Assembly: GCA_029907285.1 (NCBI GenBank)
Contig: JARYMD010000086.1
Coordinates: forward strand, 1-12,836
Source: Verrucomicrobiota bacterium
GTDB lineage: Bacteria > Verrucomicrobiota > Verrucomicrobiia > Limisphaerales > J093
Direction of reading: 5' to 3'
DNA length: 12,836 bases
Shown here: piece by piece, positions 1 to 7,129 of the stretch
Layout: every line of letters starts with the position of its first letter
How positions within the stretch are numbered: the stretch's first letter is position 1
Program-made: the position numbers and the translations under genes
Notes under the pieces: model-generated
Told to the model about the DNA's origin: nothing
The model's input: only the letters and a program-made list of their open reading frames with translations
Database searches by the model: none

Positions 1-551
1 GCCAACGCCGCCTTCTTATGGCTCTCGATGATCGTTCCATCCTGGTCAATCGTAGCAATCCGTTGCGCCTGCCCCGCCTGTGCGTACCGCTTGGCAATCC
101 GCCGCACCGCACCCGCCTGCACATTTTGCAAGGCCTGCACCGGCCCGCTGCTGGGCATGATAAAGCTCTTCTGCTTGTCCCGCGGCGGCCGCAGCTCCTC
201 CAGTTGCTCATCGTGAAAACCTTCCAGAAACCCGCGCACCGCCGTCGCCTTGGGTGGCCGATACCCCAAACCCCGTTCCAAACAACTGTCCTGGGCCAGC
301 AGCCCGATATCCTCGCAACAGTCCCCCCCGATGCTCTGCAACAGCACGATCGATTCGATCATCTGCCACTCCTGGAAGCCCCGCTGCCGGTGGCGCAACT
401 GGAGGTTGGCCTCGATCAGGTCCGGCAGTCCCAGGGAGCGGAAGACTCGCGAGATCGCCAGGGCTCCTGCGTGAGGGCTGGTGGCCTCTTCCAACGGGCG
501 CGGGTCCAAGACGAAGGGCGTCTTGGCCTGGATAGGCAAGCGTGCGGCCAT
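1..551 (-). CDS. IS1380-family DDE transposase, N-terminal part (runs off the left edge)
   Basis: Translating the minus strand from the ATG at 551 gives 183 open codons that continue past position 1, so only the N-terminal part is present. The product would cut and join the ends of its own insertion sequence. The seen segment ends in I-D-Q-D-G-T-I-I-E-S-H-K-K (residues 168-180). That matches the first catalytic-Asp motif of IS1380-family transposases, where a D-x-D-[GA]-T stretch is followed by E-[ST]-H-K-K; D169 and D171 are the candidates for the first metal-binding acid. Before it come a helical N-terminal region and a segment (about residues 95-125) of the type K-A-T-A-V-R-G-F-L-E-x-F-H-D that is common in this family. 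No stop or frameshift lies in the visible part, so the gene may be intact. The start is supported by a promoter just upstream, although that promoter leaves almost no leader. The other IS end cannot be seen. Confidence 0.8.
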   Translation of the reverse strand, partial: MAARLPIQAKTPFVLDPRPLEEATSPHAGALAISRVFRSLGLPDLIEANLQLRHRQRGFQEWQMIESIVLLQSIGGDCCEDIGLLAQDSCLERGLGYRPPKATAVRGFLEGFHDEQLEELRPPRDKQKSFIMPSSGPVQALQNVQAGAVRRIAKRYAQAGQAQRIATIDQDGTIIESHKKAAL

Positions 552-560
552 GCGGGATGA

Positions 561-589
561 CCTATAGAAAATCTATAGCTCATTGTCAA
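561..589 (-). promoter_or_regulatory. Sigma70-type promoter of the transposase gene
   Basis: On the minus strand a perfect -35 hexamer TTGACA (589-584) is followed by exactly 17 bases and then TATAGG (566-561) as the -10 element, which matches four of six consensus bases. Transcription would begin about 7 bases past the -10, within a few bases of the ATG at 551. The mRNA would therefore be leaderless or nearly so, or the true start codon lies further in. The spacer and -10 also form the palindromic sequence CTATAGATTTTCTATAG (562-578), where CTATAG occurs twice. This could be a binding site for the transposase or a host protein, but that is inference. Confidence 0.6.
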
Positions 590-697
590 CAGAAAAGTGT
601 CATCCACACACATTTTTTTCATCCTTTAACAAGACCAGGCGAGGATCAGGGTGGCGTCCCCTGGCACAGAATGATTGCAAGAATTCTGGACAATATT

Positions 698-725
698 TTG
701 ACATGGCATAAGCTTGCACTCGAAT
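698..725 (+). promoter_or_regulatory. Candidate promoter for the small membrane protein gene
   Basis: A perfect TTGACA (698-703) is followed by 16 bases and TCGAAT (720-725), which shares four of six bases with the -10 consensus. The predicted transcription start near 732 would give a leader of about 20 to 40 bases before the candidate start codons at 753 and 771. The -10 match is only moderate, so this is a possible rather than a firm promoter. Confidence 0.35.
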
Positions 726-752
726 TGCAGCCCGATTCAGTGGTTATAGCAC

Positions 753-1007
753 ATGCTTTCCAGGATAACATTGTGCGCGCTTCTTTTGTTCGGCGGGAGC
801 TGGTTGCTGTTTTACGCGGAACGCATCCAGCTCAGAATCAATGTCCACCATGAAGCGCTCAAACGCACAAGCAAAGCCTCGAGACTCCGACTCCGCGTCA
901 CATCAGCCAACTACGAGTTGTGGTTGCGGATCACCGGCGGCCTCATGATCCTGCTGTTCCTGGTGCTCCTTGTTGACACCGGCATGCGGTTGGAACACTA
1001 CCGGTAA
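753..1007 (+). CDS. Hypothetical small membrane protein with two hydrophobic segments
   Basis: I do not recognise the family. The 84-residue product has two hydrophobic stretches: about residues 5-21 (T-L-C-A-L-L-L-F-G-G-S-W-L-L-F) and about 60-75 (G-G-L-M-I-L-L-F-L-V-L-L-V). They are joined by a basic linker rich in Arg and Lys, a pattern typical of a small inner-membrane hairpin protein with its linker in the cytoplasm. The ATG at 753 has no Shine-Dalgarno sequence. An in-frame TTG at 771 does have AGGA (762-765) five bases upstream, which would give a 78-residue protein that keeps both hydrophobic segments. The gene lies between the IS end and the convergent downstream end of the giant CDS, whose stop is only 35 bases away. 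It could be a chance open frame, but the hydrophobic pattern and possible promoter favour a real gene. Confidence 0.5.
   Translation: MLSRITLCALLLFGGSWLLFYAERIQLRINVHHEALKRTSKASRLRLRVTSANYELWLRITGGLMILLFLVLLVDTGMRLEHYR
762..765 (+). promoter_or_regulatory. Shine-Dalgarno AGGA for an alternative TTG start at 771
   Basis: AGGA sits five bases before an in-frame TTG (771-773), whereas the ATG at 753 has no purine-rich site before it. If the small ORF is translated, this spacing favours TTG 771 as its start. Confidence 0.4.
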
Positions 1008-1042
1008 ACCCAATTCGCCAAACACCGAAAGCCGCGAAAAAC

Positions 1043-4000
1043 CTACCGCGCATCGGAATCACGAAGTTCCAGCCTGAAAAAACGCGCGTCGCTCAGCGCA
1101 TCAAGCGGAACGGAAAACAGCGTAATGCCGGTCTTGTCCGGGGCAGGAAGTTCCATGAGGACATTCCAAACAGGGGTTTGCAGGCTCTCGCAAGCTTCAA
1201 CAACACAACCAATCCCGGCCATGGCGTTGCAGGTGAACCAAATTTCATTCTCGCCCATCGAGAAATTCAGAATGCGCAAAGTCGCCGATCGAGGGTCCGT
1301 ATTGGCCACATATTCCTGCATGTTTGTCAGGCCGTCGCCGTCAGGGTCACCATCAGGGCCGTCTTGGCCAGCGCTCACAAACGGGTTCAGCCCATGGAAA
1401 ATCTCCCACACGTCCGGGAGACCGTCGCTGTCTGAATCTAGCGACTCAGGAATGTTCACCGCGCCTGGAGTGGGAGCGATTGCACACCAACGCCCGGGTG
1501 CGTTGCCACAGGCTGAAGGCACAATGCGCTGCAACGAAAAGCCGGTTCCATTCGCCGCAACCGGCCATGGTGCATGACCGGAATAGCACACACAATCCAC
1601 TGGAATCCAACAAAGATAGGCCGAACCTGAATCGCCTGACACTTGGGGCCGCCCGGGCTTCATCAGTTGCAATGTCTCACCTTCATTCGCCAGCTTGCCC
1701 CGCCACGGGCCAACCAATCTTGCTTGGCCACTGATTTGGTATTTGTTTACAAACGACGTCCGCGCATCGGCATCTGTTGATGGATCGAACGGAACAACAA
1801 TCAGAAACGATCCCGGGCCAAGCCACATGTTCGTGGGAAAACAGAACTCAATTCCGCCCGTGATTCTCCAGGTATTAGCCGGATGTTCGAGGTCGAACAA
1901 CGGCACATCAACGTCTGACATGTTGTACAATTCGATGTATTCCTCGGCGACATTCTCAAACACGCCACTGTCAGAATAGGAAACCGGATGGTACATGATT
2001 TCGTTCATGACGACCGTGTCATTAACAAGGAAGTTTGGACCCGCCGGCGAACTGCACGAACGTAACCTTGCGATGTTTGTGCTTCCGTCAGGAAAACGTC
2101 CTTCCGACACCCCGCGCTCCTGCACCAGCAGGTTCACTTCGTCAATAATGCTGTAGTTCTTCGAATACAACCGAATCGTCTCGCCCAACGCATCGAGCTT
2201 GAACGGGAGATGATCCGGCCCCCGCGACACATCCCCGTCAGCCTTGTACGCAACCCAGCCCGGTCCGGGAATGAACGTCAGCGGCGCAATAGCACGATTT
2301 GTCTGGCCCGAAAGTGACGGATCATCCGTGAGAACAAGGCCGCCTATGTTCACCGGCAACGGCTCCGGATTATACAACTCCAGCCAGTCAGCCCCATTTG
2401 CACTCGCCATCCATTCGTTGATGCGCACGGCACCAGCATCGCCCAGTTCCGCACCGCCCGAATTCGCACTTCCCGGCGTCGGGACAGCCAGCAGCGCCCA
2501 ATCTGATCCTGTCCTCCCAATCGACATGTCAGGATGTTGAAAACCATACGTCACCGCACCGATCAGTTGCCCGTTCGCGCCGCGCAAGAACACAGAGCCG
2601 CCCTCGCCCCGCAGACGCAACCCGCAGTTCAGCACTGCGCCTGGTTCGACCGAAACCGGCGCCTCATCATCGCACCACACAACAAGGTAACCATTGGGCG
2701 CAACTTTGGTCCCCGCCGGAAAACAGTATCCGTCCCCTCCCATCAAATCTGCACTCAAGCCCATTCCCGACAAATCCACTTCGGTTTCGCCCGGATTAAA
2801 CAATTCGATCCAATCTGCATAACGGCCGTGCGCGTTCGTTATCGAGCATCTGTTCACGGCCATGATCTCGTTGATCCGCAGTCCGCCCGCCGGCAGAACG
2901 TAGTTCGGCGCGGCCGGACTCGGCGTGCCGGGAAACGAACGGATGGTCGCTGACCCGTCCGGCAATCTGCCCAATGACACTCCTTCCACAGCGTTCGTGT
3001 ATCCTATCCTGTCAATCTGATTCCCCAACGCATCATACAGCACAACAAAACCTCGCGCAGCAGGCAGCTTGAAATTGACATGGTCCGGGCCGGGTTGTTC
3101 GTCTGCAATCAAAAGAACATGACCGCGCCGATCGCAGAAGGAAAGCGATGTCACCTGAAAGAGCGCATTGCTCGTCCCAAGCGAAAGACCGCGCAACGCC
3201 ACTGGCGCGTGATCGTCGCGATTGAACAGCTCAATCCAATCTGTGCCCCCTTGCACCGCGTTGGCAAGCAGCTCATTAATGACCAGATTCGTCTCAGACG
3301 CAAGCTGCGCAGCCTTGTTGGCAGCTCCGGGCGTCGGCTCCGCAAGTTGCCATTCAGCTTCATCCCCAAAGCGCCCGATTGAATAGCCCCTTGCCTGCCG
3401 GCCAAATGAGACTGCATCAATTCGTTTCCCCTGCGGCCCTTCAAGGAAAAGGCTCTCGCCCGAACAATCGCAACTGAATCCGGCACTCAACTCGCTCGGG
3501 GCCGCATCCAGACCCAGCCGCACGATAAGATATCCTTTCGGCCCAATCGTCACGGGCGGAAAAACATACTGTTTTGTGCTGTCCGCATTTCGCAATCTCC
3601 ATCCACTCACATCTTGTGGCATATCACTCGAATTGGAGAGTTCTATCCAGCCTCGTGATGAGCCATCCCCACCAGAGGAACCGTCGCCGCAAACATAAAT
3701 CTCGTTCAATCGCACTTCAGGCGTCGGCACAACGGGGTTCTCAGTACCCGGTGATCCCCCCTGACTCACACTCGCACGCCAATTGGCAGGGTCACTTGGA
3801 TCGCCCAACGGATTGATTCTCTCAAGGGAGTGCCCTCCCCCGTCAGCCTCCGTCGGCCAACCACCGCTGTCCTTGTAGTGCACCGACTCAATCACCCGCC
3901 CTGCACCGTCCAACAACGAAAGCTTCTCACCCGAGTTCGACAATGAACCTTTGAAATACCCATGCACGGTTACACCCGGGTACCGGCTGTGAAACGCCGC

Positions 4001-7000
4001 CGGGTTCGCATCTGAAGCAAGGAGCACCCTCCCCCAGCCCGGCAAAATCGTCCCCTGCAGAAACCTGAATGTCGCCCCATCCAAACTGACATTGCTGATG
4101 TCGATTGGCACTGCACTCGCATTCTCCAGCTCGATGAACTCGTAAGGTTCGTCTCCCGGCGGATGATACATGATCTCGACAATCCGCAGCGGCAGGCCAA
4201 AATCTTGCACATGGAACACAGCCTCAGTGACAGCGCTCCAGTTTGTCCCCCAGCGCGTTCGCGCCCGCACAATCGCCGATGTGTCCAAAACAACAGGCGC
4301 CCCCGAGCTGTACAGCATTGCGCCAGGCGCAATCGCGCTCGTGAATCTGGTCCGCGGATCACTCCCGTCCATCGTGTAGTAAATGTCACCAAGCCCTGCA
4401 CGCATGGTCAGAGCATACCCACGCGGCACTCGCCCGCCGTGCAGACTGAACACAGGCGCGTTTGAGGAAGCCAAAAGACCGGCTTGCGCGAAGTGATTCG
4501 TGAGATAACGCCGCCGTTGCGCAATCCACGAGGTGCCAATGCTGTCATTAAACCCCGATATGGCCGGAGCAATTTGCGATTTCAACCAGTCGTACCGCGC
4601 CCGAATCCGCGCGTCCGTCAAAGCCCCGTCATTGAAAAAATGCCGGTGCACGCGGTCAGCAAACAGCAGCCTGAACTCGTAGCTGTTTGTCAGCGCGCGG
4701 AACAATCGCTGCACGTCTGTCCCGCCCCACGGCGGACTCAAGCTGCTTAACTGGTTTGCAATGGTGTTGTGGCTTGGACTGCTGTTGAATCCGAAAGACC
4801 ATTCGGCGTCCCACGCATAGAACCTGAACAGCCCCCCTGCAACCTTTTCCCTCGCCGCGCGCCAGTTGTTATGCGGCCAGTCATCCGTGTCCCCATAAAT
4901 CAAAGGCAGCAGATACTCGACGAAGTTCGTTGTATCAAGACGCCGTTCAATCTCCTGATAACGCTCGGTGAGATTCAAATTGAAACTCGTGGCGTAGGTC
5001 AGAAGCTGGCGCCACGCGTTGTTGTCGCCTTCAACGACCTCGCTCGGCCCGGCAATAATATCCCATTTGTCGCCCCCGCCATGGTAGGTCTTCAGGAAAT
5101 CAACCCCAATCCGCTCAGTTGGGTTGTAGTAGCCCTTGTATGTGCCATTCAAAAACAAGTGGACAAACGTGCCCCGGGCCGAAACCCGGCCAACATCTGC
5201 CTCGAGCCGCCGCGCAAATTCGTCACGCAAAAACGGATTGGTGGAATCGTTCATTCCGGCGCGCAGTACGATTGTATCGAACGATTCCGCAGGCACCTCA
5301 GGGAATATTGGTTGTTCCAACCTCCCAGGGCCATAGTCGCCCCTGAAATACAGCCTGAATGAGTACTTGCTCTCGGGCAACGAGCCGGACCTGTAGTTGT
5401 AAAGGTTCCGTATGTAACCGCCACCATGAACCCTCAAGCCACAGTCCACTTGAAAGCCGCTGTTGTCCAAAGGGTTGATCCATTCCACCGACACCGGCCG
5501 CTCCCACGCGATGCCGTGATAGATCGTGTTCCTCGGATTGTACTCCATGATCCCTTTTGGGCCGTACAAATTGTTCGAAGCCGTGACAATCGAAAGAGCC
5601 GGCAGTGTTCGCCGCGCCGGTGGCAAACCGTAAAGGTAAGTGTGTGTCTCGACTCTTGACGGCAGCCAGTTTGTACGAAATGCAGCCGCACGCACAATCC
5701 GCGTGGACGCAATCGTCACCGGGTTCGTATAAACCACTCCGTTGGTAAGACTCGGAATGCTGCCGTCCATGGTATATATGATCTGCGCCCCGGGCGTTTC
5801 GGTCGCCAATGACAGCTTGAACGGTTTTGCGAAAAACCCTCGCCTGACACTGAAGTGCACGGGCGAAACCGAATTGCTGATGGCACTTGTGCCATTGGCC
5901 AACCCCGGCGAACCGCGTGCATAGTACTTCCATTCGCCAGCACTGTCTCTGCCGTAGGAAACATCAATCCGCTGTTCAGGGAATTGCGGCGCCAGCTCCC
6001 TCACCGCAAAACGCGGCGACTCCGGCATGAAAAGTCCCAGATACTCGCCGTTAACCCCCAGCTTGAAGTTTGTGTGCAATCTGCCGCCACTTGTCGTCGG
6101 CTTGCGGTCCTTGCCCGACGCAAACACGACCATGAACTTTCCCGCCCCCAAAGTGACGTTTGGGAAAACCCATTTGCCAGGGTCTTGAGGATCATCGCTC
6201 AGCGACCACCCCGCCAACGCAACATCGTTTGTCCATGCGTTGTAAAGCTCGATCCAGTCTTCAGCATCTCCATCCTCGTCTTTGAGCCCGGTCGCGTTCT
6301 CGGCCATGATCTCGTTGATCATGACCGGCGGAACTGGCCTTGCAGGGTCCACATGATACGACCACGAACCGCCCTCAAACAGACTCCCAGCCGGAGTGCA
6401 ATCAGTTATTCCGTGGTTTGAAGCCCACGTGACCGTGGCCAATCCGGCCGCCTGCGCATCAAACAAGAACACATACGGCCCCGCCGCCGTGCCCGAAACC
6501 GAATTCGCCGACCGGCCATTGATCATCAGGTCTGCAGCATCAACACCCGCGACCGCTTTATTGAAAACAACCTCGATTTGCCTCAATTGCCGAACATCCT
6601 GACCCGCCGGCGGGTTCAACACCGCAACCACCGGCGGCGTCGGATCGTACAGCTCGTACATCCATCGCGCTGTCACCCCTGTCGGATTGAACTGATTCGG
6701 TGGCGCACCCAGATCAGTTATGCCGCAATTCATGTCCCATGAGATTTGTATGATGCCCATTCCAGGCTGCGGGAACATGAAGGTGTAGGTGTCCCCCGAA
6801 CCTGCAAGACCGGTCGCAGGAATATCGTTCACACGCAAGTCCCGTGCATCAACCCCCGTAACCGGTTCATTGAAAACCACAGTTATCGATGTCAACCGCG
6901 TCAAAGGCCCCGGTGGCGGTGAAACACTGACGATGACCGGCTCTTCGCCGGATGCCGATGCAGCGCGCATCGCCCCATCATCAAATGCAACAGGCACCGC

Positions 7001-7129
7001 CATCTGCGACTTCAATTCGTGGCTGGCCCCCAGCAACAACACAAGCCACATCGCCACGAATCCACTGTTGTTTGGTTCCTTGAGTTCCATTCGACAAGCG
7101 GGATTCCTCCCGGTCCATCTGAAATTCAT
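1043..7129 (-). CDS. Giant secreted multi-LTD protein with a CotH kinase domain (2028 aa)
   Basis: Probably an exported surface or extracellular protein; its substrate is unknown. Order by eye: signal peptide (hydrophobic core about 24-34), two Ig-like domains with I-x-V-V-F-N motifs (about 64-160 and 163-260), LTD 1 (268-413, M-I-N-E-I-M...D-W-I-E-L-Y-N), chitobiase-C-like domain (424-498, I-I-Y-T-M-D-G-S), CotH kinase domain (about 509-880), a second chitobiase-C-like domain (890-972, I-Y-Y-T-M-D-G-S-D-P), then six more LTDs beginning near 980, 1137, 1281, 1417, 1567 and 1705. The end has D-S-D-S-D-G-L-P-D and D-P-D-G-D-G-L-T-N Ca-binding loops (about 1899-1940) and a beta-rich module closing with F-F-R-L. 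CotH signatures are N-P-T-E-R-I-G (near 670) and Y-A-W-D-A-E-W-S-F-G (about 771-780). The ATG at 7129 overlaps the upstream stop by 4 bp; an in-frame ATG at 7090 would give a more usual signal-peptide length. Domain calls are by motif, not by profile search. Confidence 0.9.
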   Translation of the reverse strand: MNFRWTGRNPACRMELKEPNNSGFVAMWLVLLLGASHELKSQMAVPVAFDDGAMRAASASGEEPVIVSVSPPPGPLTRLTSITVVFNEPVTGVDARDLRVNDIPATGLAGSGDTYTFMFPQPGMGIIQISWDMNCGITDLGAPPNQFNPTGVTARWMYELYDPTPPVVAVLNPPAGQDVRQLRQIEVVFNKAVAGVDAADLMINGRSANSVSGTAAGPYVFLFDAQAAGLATVTWASNHGITDCTPAGSLFEGGSWSYHVDPARPVPPVMINEIMAENATGLKDEDGDAEDWIELYNAWTNDVALAGWSLSDDPQDPGKWVFPNVTLGAGKFMVVFASGKDRKPTTSGGRLHTNFKLGVNGEYLGLFMPESPRFAVRELAPQFPEQRIDVSYGRDSAGEWKYYARGSPGLANGTSAISNSVSPVHFSVRRGFFAKPFKLSLATETPGAQIIYTMDGSIPSLTNGVVYTNPVTIASTRIVRAAAFRTNWLPSRVETHTYLYGLPPARRTLPALSIVTASNNLYGPKGIMEYNPRNTIYHGIAWERPVSVEWINPLDNSGFQVDCGLRVHGGGYIRNLYNYRSGSLPESKYSFRLYFRGDYGPGRLEQPIFPEVPAESFDTIVLRAGMNDSTNPFLRDEFARRLEADVGRVSARGTFVHLFLNGTYKGYYNPTERIGVDFLKTYHGGGDKWDIIAGPSEVVEGDNNAWRQLLTYATSFNLNLTERYQEIERRLDTTNFVEYLLPLIYGDTDDWPHNNWRAAREKVAGGLFRFYAWDAEWSFGFNSSPSHNTIANQLSSLSPPWGGTDVQRLFRALTNSYEFRLLFADRVHRHFFNDGALTDARIRARYDWLKSQIAPAISGFNDSIGTSWIAQRRRYLTNHFAQAGLLASSNAPVFSLHGGRVPRGYALTMRAGLGDIYYTMDGSDPRTRFTSAIAPGAMLYSSGAPVVLDTSAIVRARTRWGTNWSAVTEAVFHVQDFGLPLRIVEIMYHPPGDEPYEFIELENASAVPIDISNVSLDGATFRFLQGTILPGWGRVLLASDANPAAFHSRYPGVTVHGYFKGSLSNSGEKLSLLDGAGRVIESVHYKDSGGWPTEADGGGHSLERINPLGDPSDPANWRASVSQGGSPGTENPVVPTPEVRLNEIYVCGDGSSGGDGSSRGWIELSNSSDMPQDVSGWRLRNADSTKQYVFPPVTIGPKGYLIVRLGLDAAPSELSAGFSCDCSGESLFLEGPQGKRIDAVSFGRQARGYSIGRFGDEAEWQLAEPTPGAANKAAQLASETNLVINELLANAVQGGTDWIELFNRDDHAPVALRGLSLGTSNALFQVTSLSFCDRRGHVLLIADEQPGPDHVNFKLPAARGFVVLYDALGNQIDRIGYTNAVEGVSLGRLPDGSATIRSFPGTPSPAAPNYVLPAGGLRINEIMAVNRCSITNAHGRYADWIELFNPGETEVDLSGMGLSADLMGGDGYCFPAGTKVAPNGYLVVWCDDEAPVSVEPGAVLNCGLRLRGEGGSVFLRGANGQLIGAVTYGFQHPDMSIGRTGSDWALLAVPTPGSANSGGAELGDAGAVRINEWMASANGADWLELYNPEPLPVNIGGLVLTDDPSLSGQTNRAIAPLTFIPGPGWVAYKADGDVSRGPDHLPFKLDALGETIRLYSKNYSIIDEVNLLVQERGVSEGRFPDGSTNIARLRSCSSPAGPNFLVNDTVVMNEIMYHPVSYSDSGVFENVAEEYIELYNMSDVDVPLFDLEHPANTWRITGGIEFCFPTNMWLGPGSFLIVVPFDPSTDADARTSFVNKYQISGQARLVGPWRGKLANEGETLQLMKPGRPQVSGDSGSAYLCWIPVDCVCYSGHAPWPVAANGTGFSLQRIVPSACGNAPGRWCAIAPTPGAVNIPESLDSDSDGLPDVWEIFHGLNPFVSAGQDGPDGDPDGDGLTNMQEYVANTDPRSATLRILNFSMGENEIWFTCNAMAGIGCVVEACESLQTPVWNVLMELPAPDKTGITLFSVPLDALSDARFFRLELRDSDAR
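7126..7129 (-). promoter_or_regulatory. ATGA start/stop overlap coupling the two giant genes
   Basis: The TGA stop of the upstream gene (7128-7126) shares bases with the ATG of the downstream gene (7129-7127). A GGGGA (7137-7133) lies only three bases before this ATG, which is too close for a good ribosome site. Translation of the second gene therefore likely depends on ribosomes that finish the first, or initiates at the ATG at 7090, which has GGGAGGA (7111-7105) 14 bases upstream. Confidence 0.6.

Larger units (their letters stand above)
552..752. other. Intergenic segment with the probable IS end
   Basis: No convincing gene lies here. The segment is more AT-rich than its surroundings and carries the transposase promoter at 561-589. 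Read on the minus strand, a sequence beginning CCTGATCC starts at 650. IS1380-family elements usually begin with CCT, so the IS end is tentatively at about 650, with the host sequence from about 651 on. The second terminal repeat is outside the window, so neither the terminus nor a target-site duplication can be confirmed. Confidence 0.35.

Noticed and set aside
663..718. Sigma54-like -24/-12 elements (TGGCAC...TTGC and TGGCAT...TTGC)
   Set aside because: The distance between the GG and GC pairs is 12 and 9 bases; the sigma54 promoter needs 10, and this spacing is strict.
542..853. Plus-strand frame from 542, or from an internal ATG at 671
   Set aside because: It crosses the transposase promoter and the probable IS end and overlaps the more plausible small membrane protein gene in another frame.
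1008..1042. Terminator between the two convergent genes
   Set aside because: Only a 4-bp CGCG pairing is present around a T/A-rich stretch; too weak to call.
4769..5362. 197-codon plus-strand open frame
   Set aside because: Antisense to the CotH domain of the downstream giant gene; no recognisable motif, and the sense-strand protein is strongly supported.
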